Positions 17,149 through 25,087 of a stretch of 64,000 nucleotides of DNA are shown here, one piece after another. Source of the stretch: Variovorax boronicumulans (lineage in GTDB: Bacteria; Pseudomonadota; Gammaproteobacteria; Burkholderiales; Burkholderiaceae_C); NCBI RefSeq assembly GCF_030812215.1, contig NZ_JAUSSG010000007.1, forward strand, positions 1 through 64,000, in the 5' to 3' direction. The notes beneath the pieces were generated by a model. It ran no database searches. It saw only the letters and a program-made list of their open reading frames with translations, and was not told the DNA's origin. The number at the start of each line of letters is the position of its first letter. Position 1 is the first letter of the stretch. Made by a program: the position numbers and the translations under genes.

Positions 17149-18375
17149 TCAGACCTTCCAGTCGGGCAGCAGCGTGTTCGATGGCAGCGTCTCGTCGAGT
17201 AGCTTGTGTGAGGTCTCGACGCCTGCGACCGGAAGCAGCTTGGCATCGAGCAGGCCCACTTGCACCAGCACGCTCGCCTGGTCCCAATAGATATGTTCGT
17301 GATAGAGCTTGTCGCCGCGGAACTTGATCACGGCGAGCAGGGGTACTTGCACTTTCTTGCCAGTGGGTGCAATGCCGGGCAGCATCCACGGAATCTCGGT
17401 GGTGTGGGTGAAGCTGAACAGCGTTTCGTCGACCACCTGCGTGGCGCCGACAGTACGCGAGATTGGCACCAGGGTAGTGTCGGGCGGGTTGCTGTGGACG
17501 AAATGGTTGCTGTAGAAGCGGTGCAGATCCTTGTAGCCCACGCCGCCGGTCATCGTCGGGATGTGGTTGACGTAGGGTTCGGGAACCATGGTGGACATGG
17601 TGTCTTCGACGTTGCGGGTGCTGAATTCGTATTCGCAGTGTTTGTCCCACAGGGCCGCCAAGTCGTAATGTGGCCCCATCGCGCCCTTGAGCGCTGCAAT
17701 GGTGCGCTCGTGCGCCAAAAGCGCTGAAGGTTTGTGGAAATGTTCGCCACCCAGGCGCGCGAACGCGTGGTCCATGCCCTGGTAGACGTGCAGCGAAACA
17801 TGAGGACGGCCCTGCAGCGTTTGCATGATCTTGGTGCGGGCTTCGGGCGCACAGAACTTGTCGAGCTGTGCAATGTGCAGCAGCAGTGGGTTGCGGATGT
17901 TGTGGGCCTCGCCGAGCGCGGCGTCGATGCCCACGCCGTAGTACCCCACGCACACGTCGGCGTCGGTTCGGCAGGCGGCCAGATAGGCGAGCTTGCCGCC
18001 CAGACAGAAGCCCAGCACGCCGACTTTTCCTCCGGTCACTTCAGCGCGGCCGCGCAAGGTGGCGATGGCTGTCTGGATGTCTTGCATGCCCTTCGCCTCG
18101 TCAAAACCCTGGAAGAAGCTGAAGGCCCGTTGCCAGTCGGCTTCGCTGTAGCCCAGCTCGACGTTGGGCTCCTGGCGCCAGAAGAGGTCGGGTGCAAGCA
18201 CCACGTAGCCTTCTTCGGCGTAGTAGTCGGCGACCTCGCGCATGGTGCTGTTGACGCCGAAGATCTCCTGTGCGAGCACCAGGCCGGGGCCGCTGCCGCT
18301 GCGGGGGAGTGCAAGGTAACCGCGAAACCTGCCGCTGCCGTCCGCGGCCTTCATGTCGATGTACTGAGCTGCCAT
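17149..18375 (-). CDS. Dienelactone hydrolase fused to a SnoaL-like domain
   Basis: 408 residues in two domains. Residues about 5-225 are a dienelactone-hydrolase alpha/beta hydrolase with the Cys nucleophile in VGVLGFCLGGKLAYLAA and the His in YQGMDHAFARLGG. Residues about 245-405 are NTF2/SnoaL-like (YVNHIPTMTGGVGYKDLHRF, VIKFRGDKLYHEHIYWDQAS). DLH enzymes hydrolyse dienelactones in aromatic catabolism; no other catabolic genes are here, so the substrate is open. The ATG at 18375 starts MAAQYIDMKAADG; the upstream ATG adds non-homologous residues. Divergent from the VOC gene over a shared promoter with an inverted repeat. Confidence 0.88.
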   Translation of the reverse strand: MAAQYIDMKAADGSGRFRGYLALPRSGSGPGLVLAQEIFGVNSTMREVADYYAEEGYVVLAPDLFWRQEPNVELGYSEADWQRAFSFFQGFDEAKGMQDIQTAIATLRGRAEVTGGKVGVLGFCLGGKLAYLAACRTDADVCVGYYGVGIDAALGEAHNIRNPLLLHIAQLDKFCAPEARTKIMQTLQGRPHVSLHVYQGMDHAFARLGGEHFHKPSALLAHERTIAALKGAMGPHYDLAALWDKHCEYEFSTRNVEDTMSTMVPEPYVNHIPTMTGGVGYKDLHRFYSNHFVHSNPPDTTLVPISRTVGATQVVDETLFSFTHTTEIPWMLPGIAPTGKKVQVPLLAVIKFRGDKLYHEHIYWDQASVLVQVGLLDAKLLPVAGVETSHKLLDETLPSNTLLPDWKV

Positions 18376-18427
18376 TTTCGATTCTCTCCAAGGTGAGTGA
18401 GGGCGACGCAATCGGCGTCGCTCTTAA

Positions 18428-18458
18428 ACTTTACATTTATATAGTTTAGATGTAAAGT
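18428..18458. promoter_or_regulatory. Inverted-repeat operator in the DLH/VOC divergent promoter
   Basis: ACTTTACAT (18428..18436), 13-base AT-rich spacer, ATGTAAAGT (18450..18458): nine-base perfect arms inside the 146-base space between the divergent genes. Spacing and symmetry suit a dimeric regulator that covers both promoters. No regulator gene is adjacent, so its protein is unknown. Confidence 0.65.
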
Positions 18459-18521
18459 AATTTCAATGGCGCGAAAGTTGCCCGCAATTTTTCCCATCAA
18501 TGCAACGCGGATCCCATAGAG

Positions 18522-19097
18522 ATGAAACGTGTCGAACAACGGTTGCAGGCCCCTGCCGCAGCGCCGCGCGGCATTCCAAGTCTGCGAGGACAAGACCACA
18601 CCGGCATCACCGTCCCCGATCTGACGGCGGCGATTCGTTTCTTCGTCGATGTGGTGGGATGCGAGCTGGTCACCACTTTTGGGCCGCTCCGCGACGACAG
18701 CGGAGGTTTCATGGCCGACACGCTCAATGTGCATCCGCGCACGGTGATCGCACAGATTGCCTTGCTGCGCTGCGGCATGGGCTCGAACATCGAACTTTTC
18801 GAGTACAGCGCACCCGACCAGCGCAAGGAGCCGCCGAAGAACAGCGACATCGGCGGCCACCACCTTGCCTTCTACGTCGACGACATCGACACCGCCGTGG
18901 CCTACCTCAAGGCCCAAGGCGTCAGGGTGCTGGCCGGCCCGCTGCCTGTCACCGAAGGTCCTACCGCCGGCCAGACGATCAACTATTTCCTGGCGCCCTG
19001 GGGCTTGCAGCTCGAGCTGATCAGCTACCCACGCGGCATGGCCTACGAGGCCACGGCACGCACCGTGCTTTGGTCACCCAGGGCGCCCGAGAAATAG
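18522..19097 (+). CDS. VOC-family (glyoxalase/bleomycin-resistance fold) protein
   Basis: 191 residues with two paired beta-alpha-beta-beta-beta modules of the vicinal-oxygen-chelate superfamily. The first metal-ligand motif is in DHTGITVPDLTAAIRFFVDV (His), the second in NSDIGGHHLAFYVDDIDTAV, and the late Glu in WGLQLELISYP, as in metal-using members. The reaction is not predictable from sequence. Divergent from the hydrolase fusion and presumably co-controlled by the inverted repeat between them; a joint role in handling one small molecule is plausible. Confidence 0.85.
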   Translation: MKRVEQRLQAPAAAPRGIPSLRGQDHTGITVPDLTAAIRFFVDVVGCELVTTFGPLRDDSGGFMADTLNVHPRTVIAQIALLRCGMGSNIELFEYSAPDQRKEPPKNSDIGGHHLAFYVDDIDTAVAYLKAQGVRVLAGPLPVTEGPTAGQTINYFLAPWGLQLELISYPRGMAYEATARTVLWSPRAPEK

Positions 19098-19387
19098 GGT
19101 TGCAACTACGGCAGCAATCGGTGACAAAGGCACGACGTAAAGGAATTTACTTCCAGCCGAGGGTGACGTGATGCGAGCACATGGAGAGTGACCCTAGACT
19201 CTGCAACCTTTCTCGGCGAGTTGTATGAATCAGAAGATCCGGATTGCGCAAGTAGTCGCGTTGGCTCTTATTTTCCTAGGGGCCCTTGCGGCCTTTCTTT
19301 TCTGGGTCGCCAACGGGCGTGCCAAAGAGCGCGCGAGCCATCGCGAAGCGTTGTGCCGCCCTTGCTGCACTGGCGAGGCCAGGCAAG

Positions 19388-19408
19388 AAAAAACCCGCAC
19401 AAGGCGGG
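19388..19408 (-). terminator. Rho-independent terminator of the His-rich gene
   Basis: On the minus strand: a GC stem (CCCGC/GCGGG, plus-strand 19394..19398 and 19404..19408) followed by six T. It lies 25 bases after the stop codon at 19434, in the right orientation. Confidence 0.8.
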
Positions 19409-19433
19409 CACAGATCGATCCACGAGAAGCGAC

Positions 19434-19784
19434 TTAGAAAAGCTTCACAGGGCCGTGGTCATCGCAATGATCGCCGTGCGAATGATGAAGGTGACCGTCA
19501 ACCAGATAGTCGATGTGATCGCCATGGGGAACGGCTTCGTGGCCGCAGTTGGGTCCGTGAGCATGGCCCGCCTCATGCCCGGCGCAGCGATGGTTTGGCG
19601 TGCACTGGTTGGGATTTTGGGCGGTTACTTCGAGCGTGTGTTCATCCACGTGGCCTTCATGCAGGTGGTGCAGATGGCCGTCGTGCAAGTAGTCGACGTG
19701 GTCACCATGGGCAATGGCGGTGTGGCCGCACGACGGCCCGTGCTGGTGAGAATGTTCGCCGGAGTGTTGTGAGCAGATGGTCAT
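19434..19784 (-). CDS. Histidine-rich, internally duplicated metal-binding-type protein
   Basis: 116 residues with an extreme His content and no membrane segment. Two near-repeats are visible: HGPSCGHTAIAHGDHVDYLH with DGHLHHLHEGHVDEH, and later HGPNCGHEAVPHGDHIDYLV with DGHLHHSHGDHCDDH. Each carries a C-G-H turn, H-G-D-H, and H-L-H-H. Such composition points to binding of zinc, nickel or copper, for storage or delivery; no enzyme motif is present. The ATG at 19784 is preferred because the longer form prepends Arg/Cys-rich sequence. Genes of this type are known in proteobacteria, but their job is not established to my knowledge. Confidence 0.78.
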   Translation of the reverse strand: MTICSQHSGEHSHQHGPSCGHTAIAHGDHVDYLHDGHLHHLHEGHVDEHTLEVTAQNPNQCTPNHRCAGHEAGHAHGPNCGHEAVPHGDHIDYLVDGHLHHSHGDHCDDHGPVKLF

Positions 19785-19906
19785 TTGGTTTCCCTGTCTA
19801 AGTTTGGTGCGCCCGCAGAATCGTGCGCAGGGGAGATTGAAAACCATGAAGCTGCTTCAGAGTCAAGTGGCTATTTCAATCACCAGTAGTTTCGCTGTCT
19901 GGACTC

Positions 19907-20230
19907 ATGGTCAATGCCTGCGATAGAAGGGTGAAACACAAGTCGTCGATGGCCGGGTATTCGTGGGTTAAGCACATGATCGTTAGCAACGCTCTTTTCC
20001 GCACGAAGGCCGCTTCGCAATTGTTGGCGAATCAGCTTGGTTGCACAGTCAGCGAAGTGGTATTGAGCCTAAGCTTCAATCAATCGGTCGTCTTTGACGT
20101 GAAGGGAATCGTTGCAGAAAGACTCAAAGCGGCAGGCGCCCGGTGGGCTTTGTCGGGCAAGGCGTTGACGTTTCCCTCTTGGTCGAGGCTGGAGTCGGTG
20201 CTCGCGGCCATCCTCAAGGAGGTCGGTTAG
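19907..20230 (+). CDS. Hypothetical protein
   Basis: 107 codons if read from 19907; a better start may be the ATG giving MAGYSWVKHMIVSN. The body (ASQLLANQLGCTVSEVVLSL, then GIVAERLKAAGARWALSGKA) has an even amphipathic helix-strand pattern and normal high-GC codon use, unlike the out-of-frame readings here. No family, signal peptide or membrane segment is recognised, and neighbours give no clue. Confidence 0.35.
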   Translation: MVNACDRRVKHKSSMAGYSWVKHMIVSNALFRTKAASQLLANQLGCTVSEVVLSLSFNQSVVFDVKGIVAERLKAAGARWALSGKALTFPSWSRLESVLAAILKEVG

Positions 20231-20265
20231 GTTTCAAGAAGCTTGCCCGAAGGGCACAAGCACAC

Positions 20266-20289
20266 AAAAAAATGCCTTCCGAAGAAGGC
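20266..20289 (-). terminator. Rho-independent terminator with UUCG loop
   Basis: On the minus strand: GCCTTC, loop TTCG, GAAGGC, then A and a run of seven T (plus-strand arms 20274..20279 and 20284..20289, A-run 20266..20272). It lies about 110 bases after the stop of the minus-strand gene at 20401..20991 and most likely ends its transcript. Confidence 0.75.
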
Positions 20290-20400
20290 CAAACTGCCAG
20301 GATGGGAGGGTATGAACAGAATCCCGGCAGAGAGACAACCTGATTCAAGGAGGGCGCGTGGGCACTCGAGGTTGAAAGCCGATCATCTCCGAGTAGAGGG

Positions 20401-20991
20401 TCACTCAAGAATCTCTGCCGTCGTATCCGTGTCGCTTTTCACGGAGCTTGCTGATGGCTCAGTGGAAGAGGGGCAATGTCCTGCCCCGGCCTCCGCTTCC
20501 ATCATCAAGGCCTTCTTCATCGCCCGGGTTTGATATGTGCCGTTGATGATGAGGCGCACGATGCTCGGATGTGCTCGAAACTCTTGAGCGATCTGACCCC
20601 AGGGCATTCCTGTGCGCGCCGCAGCGCGAATCGCCATCAAGATTTCCGGCGTCAGTCGGTGAACGCGCTCAGCACTTGGCGTCGTGCTATTGGGTGGAAA
20701 AGCGGGCGATGGCCGATTCAATATGACATGCAAGGCGCGTGCGACCCTCGTGTCATAGGTGCCCTCGACCACCTTGACCAGCGTTGCGCGCGTCATGCCC
20801 GTGCGCTCCTTCCATTGCGGCCATAACTCGGTGACCGTGGCGCCTTTGTCATAGCGCTTCATCGCGTCCTGCATCGCCTCAAATCGGCGAGCAAACCTGT
20901 CTCTGCGCCTGGCCTGATCCGCCGCGAGCCATGCGGCCCTCACTGCGGAAGGGGAGGCTGCAGTAATCGAAGATACGGGGTCCTTGGACAT
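20401..20991 (-). CDS. Hypothetical protein with two matching helix-turn-helix-like segments
   Basis: 196 residues, unknown family. An Arg-rich N-terminus (RRRDRFARRFEAMQDAMKRY) is followed by two similar segments: residues about 55-90, TRATLVKVVEGTYDTRVARA, and about 125-165, HPSIVRLIINGTYQTRAMKK. Both share the pattern V-x(5)-GTY-x-TR-x(4)-AL and each is preceded by a helix of helix-turn-helix character (GATVTELWPQWKERTGM; GMPWGQIAQEFRA). DNA binding is inferred from this, not shown. No membrane segment. A strong terminator follows. Confidence 0.6.
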   Translation of the reverse strand: MSKDPVSSITAASPSAVRAAWLAADQARRRDRFARRFEAMQDAMKRYDKGATVTELWPQWKERTGMTRATLVKVVEGTYDTRVARALHVILNRPSPAFPPNSTTPSAERVHRLTPEILMAIRAAARTGMPWGQIAQEFRAHPSIVRLIINGTYQTRAMKKALMMEAEAGAGHCPSSTEPSASSVKSDTDTTAEILE

Positions 20992-21201
20992 GTTCAGTAT
21001 CTGAAAGATGCGCGCGAAATGTAGCGCCGAAAAAGGGCCGCCAGCAAGCAGTCTTTAGGTCGCTTTTCTTGCCGATGCGGATAGCTGCGGTCCGTTAGTT
21101 TCTGCCTGTTCGAGGCTTGCCAATTCGAAGAAAGCTTTCTGTGGATTGGACGGATAGAACGCCTCTCATGATCAAGCGAATGCTCCCGTACAGGGGAATC
21201 A

Positions 21202-21477
21202 TCAGAAGGGATCGCTATGTCTGTATTCGGCGGCGCAGTCCATCCCGCCCTCGGAGCCTTTCGTCCCAGGTGGGGTTCGCCCATTGACATTGCGCGCTTC
21301 AATCCAGTGCGATCCCGAGCCGTAGGTGCGGCAGGCGATACCCACGAGCATCCTGAGGCGGCTCCAATGCCAGTGTGTCGCACTGCGCCACTCTCCTTCA
21401 CGAGGTATCAGGCTGCCTTCCAGATGCACGACGTTGGCGTGCCAGGCAAGACGTATTTCCTTGATTCGGTGAGGCAT
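21202..21477 (-). CDS. Hypothetical small protein
   Basis: 91 codons from ATG 21477. Composition is protein-like (IKEIRLAWHANVVHLEGS, then RMLVGIACRTYGSGSHWIEA and PPGTKGSEGGMDCAAEY), with a globular mix rather than the Arg/Pro-rich look of shadow frames. It overlaps a longer plus-strand frame that I judge spurious because it also overlaps the lipoprotein gene. No family recognised; the call is tentative. Confidence 0.3.
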   Translation of the reverse strand: MPHRIKEIRLAWHANVVHLEGSLIPREGEWRSATHWHWSRLRMLVGIACRTYGSGSHWIEARNVNGRTPPGTKGSEGGMDCAAEYRHSDPF

Positions 21478-21563
21478 GAGACAAGAAGAACATGTGAGAT
21501 GGCGATAGGGATCGACACTGAACCTCGAAAAGGCTCAGGACGCGTGATCCAGATCGGAGAGAT

Positions 21564-21992
21564 TCAATACTTAGAAAGCGTTCTTGCTCGACATTCAGGT
21601 ATTGCCGCATTCGCGCGTTTGATTGACTCGTTCATGAGCGCAAGCCCTTTGTCGGTCGCGTACTTGCCATCGCTGCCTGGTGTGCTCATTTCATCGAGAT
21701 CTGCAGCGGTAAGGCCCTTGGCACCTGCGCTATGGACGCAGGTGCAATAGTCGTAGCCCTCGCTGACCTTGACCTCCTTGAGTCCAGGCATCGAAGGCAG
21801 CATCCTGACGCACATAGGCAGAGAGCGCTCCATGTACGCAAATCGTCTCACCTCGTCGGGAGTCGGCGCAGGCCTCGACTCAATTTCCTTGACGGCTGCC
21901 GCCATCTCTAAAGAAGTCAGTTTGGGTGCGGTGGGCTGAGCGCAACCAGCCAGTACGACCGTGGCGAGCGCCAAGCTTGAAATCAATCTCAT
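21564..21992 (-). CDS. Predicted lipoprotein, unknown function
   Basis: 142 residues beginning MRLISSLALATVVLAGC, with the lipobox Cys at 17 and no Asp following, so outer-membrane sorting is expected. The mature part has three further Cys residues (LPMCVRM, and YDYCTCVHSAGAKG), which suggests one or two periplasmic disulfides, and ends near ECRARTLSKY. I recognise no domain. It is monocistronic, transcribed away from the duplicated leader region. Confidence 0.7.
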   Translation of the reverse strand: MRLISSLALATVVLAGCAQPTAPKLTSLEMAAAVKEIESRPAPTPDEVRRFAYMERSLPMCVRMLPSMPGLKEVKVSEGYDYCTCVHSAGAKGLTAADLDEMSTPGSDGKYATDKGLALMNESIKRANAAIPECRARTLSKY

Positions 21993-22283
21993 GCATTTTT
22001 CCTCAGGATTTCGAAGAGTGCTCGGCTAGCTCTGCACTAAGCAGGCTCAAATCGGGCGGCTCATAACACTCGAAACCATCGCGGGGGGATCGAATTTTAT
22101 TGCAATCAGGTTGCGTAATAAAAGACCGGCAGCCGAATGGCCGATGACCGGGGCGTAGTTCTATCCCCGTTCGGCATTCAAGTTGGCGGAAGTTCGAATA
22201 TGCCGCTTACATACCTGCATGTTTGCCAATAACGTAGGAATCACTTAGTTGGCGTGACTTTCCACACATCGCGGACGTCAATT

Positions 22284-22755
22284 CCAAAAAAGAGAATCCG
22301 TCGGAGCGCAGGAGTGCGTTGCGGGCTGAAAGGTGGCCCCAGGAGTTGAGGGGGAAAGTCACTTAAGGCTCCCTGTGGAAATGGTGGCAGGCAAGCCACG
22401 TCCGATGAATGCCAGTACAACTTAAATGCTCACAGATTGATCGTGTGATGTGAAATTTGTGGCGCGTGACGTGTGAATCTGTACGCGTTAAACCTTGTTG
22501 ACATTTGCTGCGCGGAGGTCCTCGGACAATCCCAGTCCACTCATGCCGTTATCGGTGGCCCAGCATGCTGCCCCCGCGCCGCGCTTGGCTGTCACGTTGC
22601 GCGATCCCAGGGGAAAAAAGAAACATGAACAAGTCGCTTTATAGAGTCGTCTTCAACCGTGCGCGCGGTATCCGCATGGTGGTGCAAGAAACGGCGGCAA
22701 GCGACGAGAAGGTAGGCAACAAGACAACGGATGAGCTGGCAACGAGGGTGTCCGT
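22284..22755 (+). repeat. Duplicated two-partner-secretion leader, copy 1 (upstream of type I secretion genes)
   Basis: Nearly the same sequence recurs at 37918..38390 in the same orientation: GGGGGAAAGTCACTTAAGGC, a small conserved hairpin (GTGGC/GCCAC, 22384..22399), GTACGCGTTAAACC, a TTGACA hexamer at 22498, CGCGATCCCAGGGGAAAAAA and then the ESPR codons. Similarity is strongest from about 22340 to 22710 and fades by 22755. The stretch 21993-22283 before it holds no gene. It probably carries the promoter and 5' UTR of an ancestral bcpA/fhaB-type gene. Confidence 0.88.
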
Positions 22756-22822
22756 TCTGACGAGGCGGATCGGTGCGGCGAGCGTTAATGAAAAGCGTGC
22801 TGAGTTGGATGAAAACTTCTGA
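22625..22822 (+). CDS. Orphan ESPR leader peptide (truncated TpsA start)
   Basis: 65 residues: MNKSLYRVVFNRARGIRMVV, identical over its first 31 residues or so to the start of the 3879-residue exoprotein at 38255, then about 35 unrelated residues ending AELDENF. ESPR is the extended signal peptide region of two-partner-secretion and trimeric autotransporter proteins. Here no exoprotein follows. The stop codon (22820..22822) abuts the GAGG ribosome site of the ABC exporter gene, whose TTG start is 9 bases on, so it could act as a translated, coupling leader. Whether the peptide itself matters is unknown. Confidence 0.65.
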   Translation: MNKSLYRVVFNRARGIRMVVQETAASDEKVGNKTTDELATRVSVLTRRIGAASVNEKRAELDENF

Positions 22823-22831
22823 GGCAAAGAA

Positions 22832-25087
22832 TTGCACGACGTAGATGTTGCTGGTGCTTCGAATGCAACTGCGGAAAGTCAGCGGCAGTCCCCAAAAAAT
22901 GTGTATCCAGCACTGGCCGCGTTGTGCGCGCTGGCGCGCTTTCACCAGATCGCAGCCGATGCTTCGCTGCTTTCGCATCAACTGGGCCTGACACCTTCCG
23001 AGCCCCTCGACACCGCCACGCTGCTGCGCGCAGCCAAGCACCTGGGCCTGAAGGCCAAGTCCTCTCGCACCACCCCTGAGCGCCTCGCCCTGACGCCGCT
23101 GCCCGCTCTGGCGGTGCTTCGTGGGGAAGATGGCATCGAGCGCTTCGTCATCCTCGCCCAATGCGACGCCCAGCGTGTTCTCTTGCAAGACCCTTCGGCA
23201 TCGAACGCTCGTCCCGTCATCGAACCCCTGGACGTCTTCGCTGCTCATTGGACCGGCGAACTCATCCTCATCACCAGCCGCGCCAGCCTCGCGGGCGAAC
23301 TCGCCAAGTTCGATTTTTCCTGGTTCATCCCCAGCCTCGTCAAGCACCGAAAGCTGCTGGGCGAAGTGCTCTTCATCTCCTTCATCCTGCAACTCTTCGC
23401 GCTGGTCAGCCCGCTGTTCTTCCAGGTCGTGATGGACAAGGTGCTCGTGCACCGCGGGGTGACCACGCTCGACGTGCTCGTCATCGGCCTTGTGGTCGTC
23501 GTCATCTTCGAGTCGCTGCTCAATGGCCTGCGCAGCTACGTCTTCAGCCACACCACCAACCGCATCGACGTCGAACTCGGCGCGCGTCTGTTCCGCCACC
23601 TCGTGCAACTGCCACTGGCCTACTTCCAGGCAAGACGCGTCGGTGACTCGGTCGCCCGCGTGCGCGAGCTCGAGAACATCCGCAATTTCCTCACCGGCAA
23701 CGCGCTGACGGTGCTGCTCGACGTGGTCTTCTCCATCGTCTTCGTGGCCGTCATGCTGTTCTACAGCGTGCCCCTGACGCTGATCGTGCTCGTGAGCATG
23801 CCGCTGTACTTCGGTCTGAGCCTGGCTGTCGTGCCCATCCTGCGTCGGCGCCTGGACGAGAAGTTCGCGCGCGGTGCCGAGAACCAGTCCATGCTGGTGG
23901 AGACTGTCAGCGCCATCCAGACCGTCAAAGCCACCGCGCTTGAACCCGCCTTCGGGCGGCGCTGGGACAACCAACTCGCCGCCTATGTCTCGGCCAGTTT
24001 CCGGACCCAGAACCTTGCCAGTTGGGCGCACGAAGGCGTCAACCTGATCGGCAAGCTCGTCAATGCCGCCACCCTCTGGTACGGCGCGCACCTGGTCATG
24101 AGCAACGACCTCACCGTGGGCCAGTTCGTCGCCTTCAACATGTTCGCGCAGCGTGTGAGCCAGCCCATCATGCGCATGGCGCAGCTGTGGACCGACTTCC
24201 AGCAGACCGGAATCTCCATGGCCCGTCTCGGCGACATCCTCAACACCCGCACCGAGGTGGCGCCGAGCACCGCTGCGCAACTGCCCGCCCTCAAGGGCCG
24301 CGTCACACTGGACAACCTCACCTTCCGCTACCGCCCCGAAGCAGCCCCCGTGCTCAACGGCGTCAGCCTGGACGTGCGCCCCGGCGAAGTCATCGGCATC
24401 GTCGGGCGCTCGGGCTCCGGCAAGAGCACCCTCACGAAACTGATTCAACGCCTGTACACCCCCGAGCAAGGCCGATTGCTGGTCGACGGCATTGACATCA
24501 GCCTGATCGACGCGGCACAGCTCAGAAGACAGGTGGGCGTGGTGCTGCAGGAGAACACGCTCTTCAACCGCAGCGTGCGCGAGAACATCGCCGTCGTCGA
24601 TCCGGCGGCGCCGCTCGACGCCGTGATCCACGCGGCCCAGCTGGCCGGTGCGCACGAGTTCATCAGCGAACTGCCCGAGGGCTACGACACCATGGTCGGC
24701 GAGCAGGGGGCGAGCCTCTCGGGCGGGCAGCGCCAGCGCATCGCCATCGCGCGAGCGCTCTTCACCCACCCGCGCATCCTGATCTTCGACGAGGCCACCA
24801 GCGCGCTGGACTACGAGAGCGAGGCCATCGTGCAGCGCAACATGGCACACATCTGCAAGGGACGCACCGTCTTCATCATTGCCCACCGGCTGAGCGCCGT
24901 GCGGCGGGCCAACCGCATCATCGTGATGGACAAAGGGAGGATCGTTGAAGGCGGCACGCACGAGACGCTGCTCGCTAAGCCCAAGGGCATCTATGCCCAC
25001 CTGTGGGCGATGCAGGACGGCGGGCTTCCGACCGAAGGGGCGGCAGCGGGCACGGGTGTAGGCGTAGGCACAGGGGGCGCGGTATGA
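22832..25087 (+). CDS. Type I secretion ABC exporter with C39-like domain (HlyB/LapB type)
   Basis: 751 residues. Order: an N-terminal C39-like domain without the catalytic Cys position (about 22-150; KNVYPALAALCALARFHQ, compare HlyB), an ABC transmembrane domain (about 165-445), and a nucleotide-binding domain (about 485-725) with Walker A GRSGSGKST at 525-533, signature LSGGQ at 629-633, Walker B ILIFDE (Asp 653, Glu 654) and the H-loop IIAHRLS. The inner-membrane motor for RTX export. The TTG start is chosen for its GAGG ribosome site 7 bases upstream; no better ATG exists. Its end overlaps the HlyD gene by ATGA. The substrate is presumably the RTX giant at 27338. Confidence 0.95.
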   Translation: MHDVDVAGASNATAESQRQSPKNVYPALAALCALARFHQIAADASLLSHQLGLTPSEPLDTATLLRAAKHLGLKAKSSRTTPERLALTPLPALAVLRGEDGIERFVILAQCDAQRVLLQDPSASNARPVIEPLDVFAAHWTGELILITSRASLAGELAKFDFSWFIPSLVKHRKLLGEVLFISFILQLFALVSPLFFQVVMDKVLVHRGVTTLDVLVIGLVVVVIFESLLNGLRSYVFSHTTNRIDVELGARLFRHLVQLPLAYFQARRVGDSVARVRELENIRNFLTGNALTVLLDVVFSIVFVAVMLFYSVPLTLIVLVSMPLYFGLSLAVVPILRRRLDEKFARGAENQSMLVETVSAIQTVKATALEPAFGRRWDNQLAAYVSASFRTQNLASWAHEGVNLIGKLVNAATLWYGAHLVMSNDLTVGQFVAFNMFAQRVSQPIMRMAQLWTDFQQTGISMARLGDILNTRTEVAPSTAAQLPALKGRVTLDNLTFRYRPEAAPVLNGVSLDVRPGEVIGIVGRSGSGKSTLTKLIQRLYTPEQGRLLVDGIDISLIDAAQLRRQVGVVLQENTLFNRSVRENIAVVDPAAPLDAVIHAAQLAGAHEFISELPEGYDTMVGEQGASLSGGQRQRIAIARALFTHPRILIFDEATSALDYESEAIVQRNMAHICKGRTVFIIAHRLSAVRRANRIIVMDKGRIVEGGTHETLLAKPKGIYAHLWAMQDGGLPTEGAAAGTGVGVGTGGAV

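Noticed and set aside
19225..19437. A 70-codon frame starting with a hydrophobic helix (RIAQVVALALIFLGALAAF)
   Set aside because: The second half is basic and runs through the terminator of the convergent His-rich gene, and no good ribosome site precedes it. A shorter real peptide is possible but cannot be supported.
21217..21750. A 177-codon plus-strand frame
   Set aside because: It overlaps both a minus-strand lipoprotein with a clear signal peptide and a smaller minus-strand gene with better composition.
22384..22399. Hairpin in the duplicated leader as a known riboswitch
   Set aside because: I could not match the surrounding sequence to the conserved cores of cobalamin, c-di-GMP, glycine, TPP or SAM riboswitches; only a generic structured leader is suggested.
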